Assembly: GCA_963920765.1 (NCBI GenBank)
Contig: OY987246.1
Span: 16,302,868-16,366,867 of the forward strand
From: Ulota crispa
Taxonomy: Eukaryota; Streptophyta; Bryopsida; Orthotrichales; Orthotrichaceae
DNA length: 64,000 nt
Direction of reading: 5' to 3'
How positions within the stretch are numbered: the first letter of the stretch is position 1; each line of letters begins with the position of its first letter. Below are positions 36,699-47,763 of this stretch, one piece after another. Below the pieces are notes generated by a model, which worked only from the letters and a program-made list of their open reading frames with translations, was not told the origin of the DNA and did not search any database. The position numbers and the translations under genes are program-made.

Positions 36699-37615
36699 TT
36701 AGCTCCTAAAGTCCTGAACGCCCTTTTTTTGCAACATGGCAATTTTGGGCAGCTCACTATTAATGGGGTTTTCTTTTTTTTTTCTTTGGAATTTTCACAT
36801 ATGATGTGTCTAAGGAGTAGCTTTAAGGCCCAACAACTTTCATAACTTTTGGCTCCACGGTTCAAAATTTATTGCATGATATGTAATTTTCTCTACTCGG
36901 CGGGCAACCAAATTTTTTTTTTTTAAATGATGTTTTTTGATTTTTTTTTTTAAATTGGTTTTTTAGATTTACATGCACTTGGGAAGCTTTGAATCATTCT
37001 ATTTTGATCAATGAGATGAAAGTTATGAGGAGATTTTGTTTGCAAACAATTATAGATTCTCTACTCTAAAATTAACTTTGAAATCCATTAATTTACTCAA
37101 TTTTCAATATTTTAGAAAAAAAACAAAAGCAAAAGGTGTAGATTATTTATCACAACATTACAACCATTGGGATTGGAATTTTTCATTTTCGTAATTAATT
37201 TCTTAACAACTTAGTGCTTTGATCATTCTTTACTTCTTTTTACTTACTATTTTTTTTTCCATAAGTTTTACAGTTCCAAATGATTTGATATTTTTCAAGT
37301 GTGTACTATAAACCCAACTTGCTTTGAAGAACAACTCCAAAAAATTACAACCATTTTGGAATCTTTTACATACAAATATGACCTTGTGAAATGCAACTGC
37401 CCGAATTTTTGCAAGGGCAAAAGATGGCTTTTTGTCAATTCAAACTCAAATATCTTACAATCTACATAGTGAAAGTTTTTATTTTTTTGTACATCTATTG
37501 ATACTAGTGTAGTACAAGATCTTATGGCTACATGTGTCAAAATATATTTTTTTCTAAAATTTGGTACTTGTACTAGAAATCGCAATTTTGGAGTGCTTTT
37601 GGTGAAAAACTTAGC
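36699..37615. mobile_element. Truncated 911-bp-type TTAA element
   Basis: The left edge TTAGCTCCTAAAGTCC has one base changed in TTAA. The interior matches 3627-4537 and 53782-54693 up to TTTTGGTGAAAAACTTAGC at 37615. The expected terminal CTTGGTCCTTTAGGGG is absent and the next TTAA element begins at once. Confidence 0.65.
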
Positions 37616-38156
37616 TTAACCCCTAAGGGTTCAATTGACCATTTTTTGGTTGCTGCCCGTTTTTTGCGGGCTGCATAAGATGAAAAAAAACTTTTTCAAA
37701 AGATCAAAAAAATATTCTAATAGAAATTCAAGTCTACTTTTCAACCCAACTTGAATCATGTCAATTCAAGTTAAACTCCATCAAGGAGAATTTTTCAAAG
37801 ACAAACATTTCAATATTTGCTAGTGTTATACTATTTTGGGAAACAAATGATGTTCTCTCCTTTAAAAAGATTCCATTTTTGAAATCATAATAGAATGTTT
37901 GTTTTTAACCAATCATACCAAATTTTAGAAACTTTGAATAAAATTTGTAATTTTGGTGAATATTAAATGGTAAATGCTTCTAAATTCATTAAATAAAAAT
38001 CCAAGACTTTATTTTGAATGTTTGATTATATGGATAATTACTAAACATCATGATTCTTGTTTTCTCTTTTGAAGCAAACTTCATCAAAGTTTCATAAGTA
38101 TCATTTTATAATGCATCCACGTTTTGCCTTTACCCCCTTGAGCGTTTAGGGGTTAA
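37616..38156. mobile_element. TTAA-flanked element, 533 bp
   Basis: The edges are TTAACCCCTAAGGGTTC and GAGCGTTTAGGGGTTAA. It abuts, and has replaced the end of, the element to its left. Non-coding. Confidence 0.7.
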
Positions 38157-38513
38157 GACTTTAGGAATTGAAGATGCTTTTGGAAACATACAACCAATTT
38201 GATTTCAAGATTATATGAAAATGGGCCAATTTTTGTACCAAAACCCAATTATTTGCTTCAAAATTCAAAAACCTAGCACAATTGATTATGGTCATTGCAA
38301 GAAACACCAATCAAATTTGTCTCAAATAACCTTAAACAACCTTCATAACATTCAATAGCACTCAGCAGGCTTGCCCTCCCTCTAACTGAAGAGTGTGGAA
38401 TATTCCACACCAATCTTTAATTATGGGGACACTTGGCTGAATTTGTCAGAGAGTTTATGAAAGAGAGGCTCAATTCAGTGCACATACGTCGATATGGGGG
38501 CCAGCCAAGTCAG

Positions 38514-38558
<45 letters not shown>

Positions 38559-39575
38559 GTTTTTTTGTGTCAATATGAAGTTCGTGGATGAGACCTGAAA
38601 AGAGAGGGAAAGGCAGCCTCTCTTCAAACTACTGAATGTTATGTTAGTACTAGTAACAATGTGAGCTTTTGGAATATTTTTTTAAGAAATAAAATAAAAT
38701 ATGAATAATTTTGAAAGCACTTAAAGTAGCATGCTTGTGAAAATTCAAACCTAGAAAAACAAATTCTAAAAGTTATGCACAAAAAATTGAGAGACCAAAA
38801 ACACCAAGAAAATGACACTTTGCTTTTTGCTTTTTTCTTTTTAGAAAATTTAGTAAAAAAATTCAAAAAAAGAAACTAAAAATTGATCATTTTTCCTAGT
38901 TTGAAGGTGCTCCTTTTCTATCAAATTCATTTTTGAGAAAAATAAATTGTGTTCTATGCACTTGCGCAAAAGTAGTGCATTTTGAGCACACGTACAAGGT
39001 GGATATTTTACTATTTTGAAAAATCTTATATACAATTGTGTAACTTTAGTATAAAAACTTGTTTGTGAATTTGGCCTTCAGATTTTCATTTTAGGGTCAA
39101 AAATAGTACTCAAAACCCCCCAAAATGGCCAAAGTAGACATCTAATTGGGGGCTATTTAAAAATAGAAAAATAATTTTATAAATATTCAAAAAATCAGTA
39201 ATTTTTTTTGACTATTACATGTATCTTCATTTCATATTTCAATAAGAAAAAGTTTATGACGCAAAAGTTATAGCCAAAAAACCACATGCCAAAGACTAAG
39301 GGGACAAAAAACAGTACAAGTGTTTCTTGCAATCACCCATTAATATATGTAATTTTGTAACAAAGGTTAATCTTTGTGGCAAACTTTCAAATTGGAAAAA
39401 TAAAACAAACAATCAAAATTTCTTCTCTTTTTGTAATTGAACATGCCATCTTAGTGGCAGCTCATTCTATGTCCCACTTCCCACTAATATCTCAAAATTC
39501 AAGTGGTTAAGAGTAGGAAGTTGAAACTTGACAACTCATACTATATTCCAAGTCCCACTTCCAAATTAGTTGCAT
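38157..39575. other. AT-rich intergenic with a 42-A tract
   Basis: A pure run of 42 A lies at 38515-38556, preceded by a less AT-rich stretch (38370-38510). That could be the 3' end of a poly-A retroelement (SINE or LINE), but no Pol III boxes or reverse transcriptase were seen. The rest is unrecognised. Confidence 0.4.
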
Positions 39576-40509
39576 TTAACCCTTTAGTGCCCGGTTGACC
39601 ACTTTTGGATTGATTTTGGTACTCTGTGGTTCTTGTCATCTTTGTTCTATTTAATTTGCAAAAACACGGAATGTAACGGAGTTGGGGGTTTAGTTTGTGC
39701 TCCTACTCATACAAATTTCAAAGCAAGGCATAAAGAAACATAGTAGCTATGCGTGTTTTACATATGAAGCTGGGAATCTCATATGGGTGTAACAAATGAA
39801 ATACTAATTCAGTGCAATTGTGACGTGGCCCCAAAGCCCACACATTGCACCCAAAGTATCCGGTGCTAACTCTCTAGTAGTTGTGCACAAGATGCATAGT
39901 TTATTTAGAAGTTCTACGTATGATGTATTTCAGCTACAACATTACGCATTCCATGAAATCTTAGGCTCCAAAGGTTTGCAATGCTAAATGTGGGACCTTG
40001 TACCTCAAATGACACCCAATGTAGATGATATTGACAACTCGGATTTTGTGGAAACATGTTCCATACATGTTGTATTCAACCGTATATGTGTGGCCACGTT
40101 TGTATTCTTCCAATGCTCAAGTTCACATATCATGCCGTGAATTGCACATATTGACTCAAATTTTGTATTTTTTTAAAAAGTGCAATAACCTAGAATGGGA
40201 CAATAGCCTCTACAAATTTCACCACTATCAAAAGTTTCAATTGCAAAATTGACACTAATTAGTTAGAGTGTGTCACTTTTTTGCACAACAAGTTTTTCTG
40301 GATCATCAAGCTTCTCACAATCCTCACATGGAATTGTTCCAATAGATCAAACTTTTTTTTTATATTCATGTTGCCATAGTTTGTAGCTTTGATATATCCG
40401 GTCTAATTTAATTTTAGAAACACAGATTTTATCCTTGAATGTGTTTTGCAAACCGTGCAATGAAAATTTGAGGTGCCCCCCAAATGGTTGACGGGCACTA
40501 AAGGGTTAA
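39576..40509. mobile_element. TTAA-flanked element, 926 bp, CCCTTTAGTGCCCG termini
   Basis: The termini TTAACCCTTTAGTGCCCG and CGGGCACTAAAGGGTTAA are perfect inverted repeats of 18 bp including TTAA. The interior does not match the other subfamilies. Non-coding. Confidence 0.88.
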
Positions 40510-42536
40510 CCTACACGTCAATATTTTAAAGAAGATTTAACATCAAAAAGATGAGACTTCACTTAAGATTTGGGTCTACTATTTTGTTATTAACTTTCAA
40601 CCCAAATTCCACTTATATCTTTGCACAATATATTAATTCTTTACTAATTCTTTTAGCTCTTAACTAATAGCTAGCGCTTGCTATGTTACACACTCACTAT
40701 TAGAATTTTATTAGGATTTATCATATATTAAATAAAATGCAAAATAAAATAATTTGTAAGCCTTCAAATTGTAGCTATGCGATAATATCATAGATATTGA
40801 AGATGCTATATTACAAGGTCCTTGTGATTTTGGTAATATGACTAGCGGTTGGCACTTGTGAACAGCCTCTTCCTCATTCCGGCATGTGACGACATTGGTG
40901 ACGAATACTGTGTTGACCGAAGCAACTGAGTTGCTGAGAAAGAGAACCCAAAACAGCACCTCAGCTCCTTTTGACCCTCGAAACCCGGATTCTCAAAACT
41001 GATGTACGGTGAGCTTTAGATGTACACTGAATGGATGGAATATGTCCAAGTGGATGAAGTACTAGTAATTAAAATCCTAGATATTACTGGAAATAATTTC
41101 AATCCAAAACTATGTAATGAGATTTTTCTTCTCAACAACTTTTGTTTATTTTTTTGGTGTGGCAACATCAGCCACCTACAAAACGTTCTTAAAGCTTATT
41201 TAGATCTAACCCTTATTGTTTATGTTAATTATTTCTAGAGTTTGAGAAAGCTTAAGGTCTAACAAGTGTAGCAAAGATTATAGTGTTTGAGTAGATTCCA
41301 ATGAAAATAGAATTTAGATTAAAAAAATTGTTGTTTTGTTTTAGTTGAATTTAAATAAATCAATTATCATCAAGATTAACACAATCAACATCCTCAAAGT
41401 ATCACTAAGTACTAGAGTCAAAGAACTTCATTGACGTCAAATATGTTAGTGAACATACAAGGTATGTCAAGGGCTTGTTCCACTCATGCTATTTCCTACA
41501 TCATTTTTTAACCAAAGCAAAAACAAAAGCCAAATCATTGATTCTTTTGACAAACTTTAATTGTAAACAAAAAAATAAAATAGAGGTGTAACTTGTTGGT
41601 TTTGGATATTGATCACACAAGCATTTGGATTTGGATTTGAATTGTGCAATCTATATTTTTTAAACCAAGGGAAAGCCTAAATTTTTTTTCTATTGTGTCA
41701 TTAGTTAGTTGTTTTTTTGTCACCATTTTGTGTAGTATAGGATTTTTACATTTAGGCATAAATTCAAAATCTCCAAACATTATATTTTAGTGGTAAATTA
41801 CAAACCCTTACATTTAAGCCCAAGAAGAAAAGTGGAGGTTGTCCAACCTTGGCCCATCTCTTGATATGGTCAATATTGTAAGCACCTATTTATTTTTACT
41901 TTGATAGAGTGGCACTTTCTCTAGAAAAGAGGAATATGAGTGGTCCTTTATAGGTTGTTTGTTTATAAAGTTTAACAATACAAAAACCTTTTTTGAGCAA
42001 TTGCTATCCTCCAATTTTTTTTAAATTTCAAATAGACATACAAAAGCTATGGATGTGGATCCAATCATTATTTGCACACTTTTTTGTCTAGTTTTTTTAG
42101 ATACCAATTTCCTTTACTCTCATGTAAGTGCTTGATGCTGGCAAGCCAAAACAACAAGTTTGAGACAAATGAAGAAGTAACTTGTATTCTTGGAAAACTA
42201 GGAGACAATCACTTTTCTAAGGTTTTGTTTATTGTTCTTCAAAAAATAACCTCTCCACAATTTTAGGGCAGGAGGTTTGAGATGCCAATTTGTGAACTCT
42301 CAAAAATGTCAATTTGGAACATACTATAAAAGAGGGCGTAAAAAATCAAAAAGTTTGCTTGTCCACATAGAAGTAGAAACGGTTACCTTTTTTTTACAAA
42401 AATCCAATTTGGTTTGGTGTGGCTTGTCCTTGAGAGCAATGTTTGGGAATATCTTTGAACTCTATTCACTAGTATCCATCTTTTCCCATTTTCAACTAGT
42501 TTTTTCTAAGTGTGCACAAAATTGCATATATTTTTA
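40510..42536. other. AT-rich intergenic, nothing recognised
   Basis: Several open frames of 60-86 codons occur but are AT-biased with no recognisable similarity. No repeat boundaries could be fixed. Confidence 0.45.
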
Positions 42537-42919
42537 GGGAATTGCTAAAGCCACACCTCAAGGTGTGCTTTGAGCACAAGCTATGAGAATTTAATGTTGA
42601 TTTTTTTGATTTGGATCAAAAGGTTAATTTCCCCTTTATCATTCTAATGCTATATTCAAAAAATTGGAGGTGTATAAATTTGAAACTAAAATTAGGGGAC
42701 TTTTGTATATTTAAATCAAAAAGATAAAAAAAATAGCAATGGTACAATAAAAGTTCAACAAAAAATTGTGTTTATTTTTCTTTCTTTCAAGAAGGTGGTA
42801 ATGTCTTGATTGAATGGATGATGAACCACTCAAACAAAAAAAAATAGCATTAAATTTGCAATATACACGCTTATAGGGGTGTGACATTAGCAAATTTGGG
42901 TGTGACTTTAGCAATTCCC
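42537..42919. mobile_element. MITE with GGGAATTGCTAAAG termini
   Basis: The left end GGGAATTGCTAAAGCCACACC and right end GGTGTGACTTTAGCAATTCCC form a terminal inverted repeat of about 20 bp. A second, partial copy of the right end (GGGTGTGACATTAGCAAATT) precedes it, so this family too has doubled ends. The target duplication is not clean. Confidence 0.65.
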
Positions 42920-42921
42920 TA

Positions 42922-43252
42922 TTTACATTAGGGAAAATTTCATGGATACCTTTGAAGTAAGCAATAATTTCATAGATATCCTTGCTTTTTCAGAAACTTC
43001 ACAAATATCCTTGGACCAAAATTTTCAAGCTTTTTTTTTGTTGTGCATGTCACTTCCCTTCTTCCTTTGTGCACATACTACTTCTTTCTTATTACGCTAG
43101 TGCACAAGGAACAATGAAAGTGGCATGCACAACAACAAAAATTGCTTGAACATTTGGTCCAAGGGTATCTTTGAAATTTCTGAAAAAGCAGGGGTATTTG
43201 TGAAATTATTTGCAAACTTTAGGGGTGTCCATGAAATTTTCCCTTTATATTA
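42922..43252. mobile_element. GGGAAAATTTC-family MITE
   Basis: The element is 42931-43243, palindromic. It is flanked by TTTACATTA (42922-42930) and TTTATATTA (43244-43252), which match at 8 of 9 positions. It lies two bases after the preceding MITE. Confidence 0.85.
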
Positions 43253-43650
43253 TATATATGCATGTTTTTGAAAATCTGACCAGTTTTTTCTAAATGGTTT
43301 CAAAATTCAACCAATTATTTTGTATCATAACCAACTTGGTCCAAGGGTATCTATGAAATTTTTGAAAAAGCAAGGGCATCTTTGAAATTAATTGCAAACT
43401 TCAAGGGTATACATGAAATTTTCCCTTTATATTATACATAAGGTAGAGCCACCCATTAACCATGGGATGCAATCTTGCCCAAATGTATGATTTGCACAAA
43501 AAATAAGACATCTATGACAAACCTAGATTTGAGAATCCAAATGTATGCTCTGAACACATTTGAGCAGGATTGCTCTACCTTACACAACCAATTTTTTCTC
43601 AATGGCTTCAAAATTCAACCAATTTTTTAGTTTATTTAACCGACTAATAG
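43253..43650. repeat. Local duplication with half MITE and a 140-bp inverted-repeat element
   Basis: A segment with GGTTTCAAAATTCAACCAAT (about 43300) recurs as GGCTTCAAAATTCAACCAAT (about 43603). 43336-43425 is the right third of the GGGAAAATTTC MITE and is again followed by TTTATATTATA, as at 43244. Between the duplicates lies 43441-43580, with ends AGGTAGAGC and GCTCTACCT. Confidence 0.65.
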
Positions 43651-44129
43651 ATACACTAACCGTCAGTCCTCCACGTGCGGGAGCATAAAACGAGAAATGC
43701 AAAATGAAAGGCTCGGTGGACCTGAAAGCGGTTCCCAAAGAAAAACGAACAGTGGCAAGCACAGAAGTCTTGGGTCACTTGCAGTTCTTCTGGGAGCCAG
43801 CCAGCCTGACGTGCAGCGCACTCAACCTTGAGCCGCACGTCAAGCACGGCCCTCGGCCCCTCCTCCCCTCCGCCCTTGCCCTTGCCCTTGCCCTTGCCCT
43901 TGGGGTTTGCAGAGCCGGTCTTGCCCTACCCGCGTCCTCTCTCGCGCCCCTTCGCTTCGCGTGCTGGCCCGTTGCTGCTGTCATGTCTGCTCCGGTTGAG
44001 CCTCGCTTTGGTTCCAAGCCGCCTCCGTCACTTCTCCGCCCTGTCAAGTCTGCACGATTGGCATTGCCTGTCGTGGTCGAACCTCGCCTTTTGTGTGTCC
44101 TCGTTGCCTGAGCATTTTAAAATTTCAGC
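43651..44129 (+). promoter_or_regulatory. GC-rich upstream region of the SRO gene
   Basis: Composition rises sharply in GC from about 43660. The stretch contains five CCCTTG hexamers at 43873-43902 and probably holds the promoter and 5' UTR. Long frames across it on both strands have no family similarity. Confidence 0.4.
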
Positions 44130-47100
44130 ATGGCCAGGCTTCACGCCGTTGTCCTTGTCGTTTTCGTCGTCGTCGTCGTCGTCACAGGAGTTGTGAGTAT
44201 GGAGACAGTAAGGGCTTCGATGTAGGTTTCTGTGGCGCTTTTTCTGGCTTCCAGGAAGTGTTTTTGGTGCTTTTTGTTTGAGAAGGTTGCTCCAGGGCCA
44301 AAAAACATTTTTGGTTTGTATGAATCCTCTCCTAGCGTGTTAGTACTAGGGCGCAGGTATCTCTCGTGTAGCTCCAGACTCGTTCTTATGGCTGCTCCTT
44401 TCTGGAATTCGCAGGTATAGTCTTCTCTTCTTTTGTTTTTTGACCGTGCTAGGGTTTGTTGCTCTGAGCACTTGATTTGGCTTTCGGAGGTTAAAGATTT
44501 GGTGAGTTTGAAATTCTTTGTCGTTGATGTTCAGAGTGATCACAAAAGTGAGGTGCCGGACCTCCAGAATGACATCGCTCCGGCGTTGACGTGCGAAGCA
44601 CGTCGGACTGATGCTGCGGTGAAAGTAGAGGACGGTCTTCCACTGCTGAAAGGAGAAGGTGTGGAAGTCGTTCACGCATCCTCGAGGAAGCGCGGTGGCC
44701 TATTCCGGGACAGTTTGGCCGTCGAACGCACGCGTCAGTGTCGAGAGCGGCCTGAGTGTGTTACGGTATGCTCGTGTGTTCGGGAGCCCTTTCTTAGATC
44801 TGCCTTTTGCCTCTTTCATCAAAGCAGAAAGCAGAGCCTCGTTGTATTCATCTTAACTTGATTACGCACTTCTGGTGACATCTTAATGAAATTTTGTGAT
44901 TTTTATCGGTTCCTGTCCTGCATGATCAGGGGCTAGAAATAAGTGTTGATTGGTTGTGCTCTCGGGGGCTAGAACTTACTGTTTAAGATGCTGGAGGAAC
45001 TTTAAAATGTATTCAAAGTTTTTTTTTAATTGTTTTGCGAGAGAACATATGAAAGATATTCTGTTTACTTGAAATTTTCGTGTTACTTTTTTCGAACTTC
45101 CTGATTATTAGGGCTTTATGTCGTCCTGCAGATTGGCATGCAAGCAGAGGACCTGTGCTCAAGTTTATTTGTCGATGATAATGAGGCAACTCGACGACAA
45201 GCTCCGTATGAAGGCACGACCATGGAGCGTTCCCATCCTACCTATCCACTTCTGGAGAAATTGGTTGTCCCGTTGCAGAAAGCAGACCGGGAGTATCAAG
45301 ATGTGGAGCACAAGTTTTTAGGAGGACTCGGTCAGTTCGCTTCGAGTACCGTTGTCACGGGTATCTCGCGAAATGCGAGTGCGCGAGGACAGGTACGACT
45401 GCAGGCTTTTGAGAAACTAAAAGACATAACGCGAAAGGCTCGTGGAGATGAGAACGAACGCTTCGCTTGGCATGGGACGAGCAAGGCGGGAGTGTCGGGA
45501 ATTTTTCTCCACGGTTTTGGCCAGCCCCGGACGCCGAAGAATGGCTCCGCTTATGGTGTGGGCGTTTATCTTGCACCGGAAGGACATTCCCATGTGAGGT
45601 AAGAATATTTTGCAAATAATCCTCAAAGGCTCAATATTTTGAGTAACTCCTTTCGTCCATTGGATGAAGGTAGCTTCAAAGAAGAGAAATAATGTATTAA
45701 TTGAACTGGAATACTGACAAAACGCCCCAGATTTTTTCCGACATAAATCTTGGAGGAATAACTTGTATGTACTATGATTCTTTGACGTAGTCTTACTAAT
45801 TATAAAGTGAGCACTTAGGATTTAAATGTACATCTACCGTCTACGTTTGAAGACTTCTGTCCTGTTGTGTGGGTTATATGCCAACTCTCTGAGTTCAGGA
45901 TGCGCACTACGGTATGAACTGGTAATGCTTGAATGGTAGTTAGAACCAAGTTTTATTTTTTCGGTTTGAAGGAGCGGCTGGGTTACAGTTTTCTATGTCT
46001 GTGGAAATGCAGCGCGGTTTACGCAGATGATGATGAAAACAATGAACAGCACATAGTATTATGTAAGGTGATTCTAGGCGCTTCTGAGCTGGTAGCGTAC
46101 GGCTCGGACCAATTTCACCCTAGCAGTGACGAGTATGATACAGGAGTAGATGACTTGGTTAGTCCGAGGAGACTCATTGTGTGGTCGACCCATATGAACA
46201 CACATATCCTCCCGTTATATGTTGTCAGCTTCAGGCTTCCTTCCCAGTGGCACAGTAAGTTCCGCAACTTCTTAATAATGTCATTGTCTTTGTTGTCTCT
46301 TTTCACCTCTCTTGTTCAAAATATCCCTTGAACCTAACTTGTGCGAAGTGCTCCAAGGGAAAATCCAAGGAGAGTCCTTTTGGACTTGTTCGAGTGGTTC
46401 TGAGCCCAGGACGTTGTATAAGCAGACCTGAGGACAAACCACTCAAGCTGTCACCAGAAGGGCTATGGTACAGTTTGTGTTGCGTCTACATTAGCAGCGA
46501 AGTAGCTTCGTTCGTGGTTTTGTTTGGTGTTTGGAGTCGAACTTATTTTGGTGGATATGTGGTCAGATCTGATGGCAGCGCACCACGGAAAGAAAGTTCC
46601 TACGCTTCCTCATGAAGCTTACTCGAAGCGATATCATGTAGCAAGGCAGGTTGGTGTATTCTTTATGACCAGCTTTTTATCCTCTCCCATGTATTGAGTT
46701 TAACTGTGAAAGATTTTAGTATTATTTTAGTTTGTGTGTTGAGTGTATGAACTATTGTGAACAACTGACTGGGTTGGCTTGAGAGTGTGGTGCCATTTAG
46801 AGCAAGCTCTGATGTAGATTGTGGGTTTAACAGTTAATAATTGTGGTGCTGTGCAGAAATGTGATGAGGCTAAATATGGTACGGGCGCTGGATCTTTCAG
46901 TAAGCAGGGCCCGACGTCGCCGTTCATTTATTTTCCACATCTCTTTCTGATCCTTTCATCCCTTCTGCCTCCGGAAAAGCTGCAGTTCTTAAAGAACTGT
47001 CATCGTGAATTTCAGGTAGCAATGAACGTTTATGCACAAATTTGTGTGCCTTCGCATTATTCGATTCCATTCTTAGGTGACTCAAATGCATAGACTTGTA

Positions 47101-47763
47101 CCAACCATTGAGGACACTTTTGTAGGCTAGGAGGCTTACTCGCCCGCAACTCATTCAGCATTTACGATCTCAAGTTGGAGTTCACTGTTTGGTTCATGCT
47201 ATCAAATTGCTTCAGGGTTCTCAGGTAGCTCTTCTGACTGTTTGCCCTCGTGAGGCCTTGGTTACGATGAGTCTTATATTGAGATGTAGTAAATCTCCGG
47301 GCATGCCAAGGGATAACTTGATAAAAAAATTGTAACTCTAAATAGGGGCGATTTATGGAAGATTCAGTTCTTTCTGGATAGCGTTGAACATTTCTTTTGC
47401 TATGCATACACTGAACGACTTCTATATGGTATGTGGTAAATGGATTATTTGTTCAATCTGATTCAAGCAAGACTGTTTCTGTAGATGCCTAAGCGACGAG
47501 AACAGATCAAGTGTAAGACTTCGATCTCCTTCACTGCCAGAGAGGAGATGAATTGTGAGACTCCTCTATCCTTCACTGCAGCTGAAAAGATAGGTTGTGA
47601 GACTCCTCTATCTTCCATAGCAGCTGGAAAGGCAGAGTGTAAGACTCCTCTAGCTTTTACTGCGGCCGAAAAGATAGAGTTTGAGACGCCGCTATCCTTC
47701 ACTGCAGGAGAGAAGGTCAAGTGTGAGGCTCCACTTTCTTTCACTGTGTTTGAAACAAGGTGA
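44130..47763 (+). CDS. SRO: SRO (similar to RCD-one) protein: PARP-like and RST domains, C-terminal repeats
   Basis: SRO proteins are plant-specific regulators of stress and hormone responses whose C-terminal RST domain binds transcription factors (known). Exons inferred: first coding exon ending at 44207 (ATG 44130 or 44199) or at a GTGAGT donor at 44192; then 44535-44765, 45132-45598, 46013-46254, 46567-46649, 46857-47015, 47126-47224 and 47485-47763. Junctions are GT-AG and all phases agree, giving 519 residues after exon 1. The PARP-like domain runs from ERFAWHGTSKAGVSGIFLHG through SAYGVGVYLAPEGHSH to FHPSSDEYDTGVDDLVSPRR and THILPLYVVSFRLP. The RST domain is QGPTSPFIYFPHLFLILSSL continued as RRLTRPQLIQHLRSQVG. 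No WWE domain is seen, as in the shorter SRO members. The PARP His and Tyr are present, but the catalytic Glu position appears to be Arg. The exact start is uncertain, and exon 46567-46649 rests on splice phase only. Confidence 0.88.
47512..47763 (+). repeat. Six in-frame 42-bp (14-residue) repeats in the last SRO exon
   Basis: Units start at 47512, 47554, 47596, 47638, 47680 and 47722. The consensus is C-E-T-P-L-S-F-T-A-A-E-K-I-G. Most nucleotide differences are silent or conservative. The exon begins at a good acceptor (TTTCTGTAG) in phase 0 with the RST exon. Confidence 0.85.

Noticed and set aside
43704..44111. 135-codon frame rich in Ala/Leu/Pro before the SRO gene
   Set aside because: It includes the CCCTTG hexamer repeat read as (AL)n and has no link by splicing to the SRO exons.
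44130..44207. Signal-peptide-like MARLHAVVLVVFVVVVVV at the SRO start
   Set aside because: It derives from a GTC trinucleotide run; SRO proteins are nuclear/cytosolic, so a downstream ATG at 44199 is as likely.
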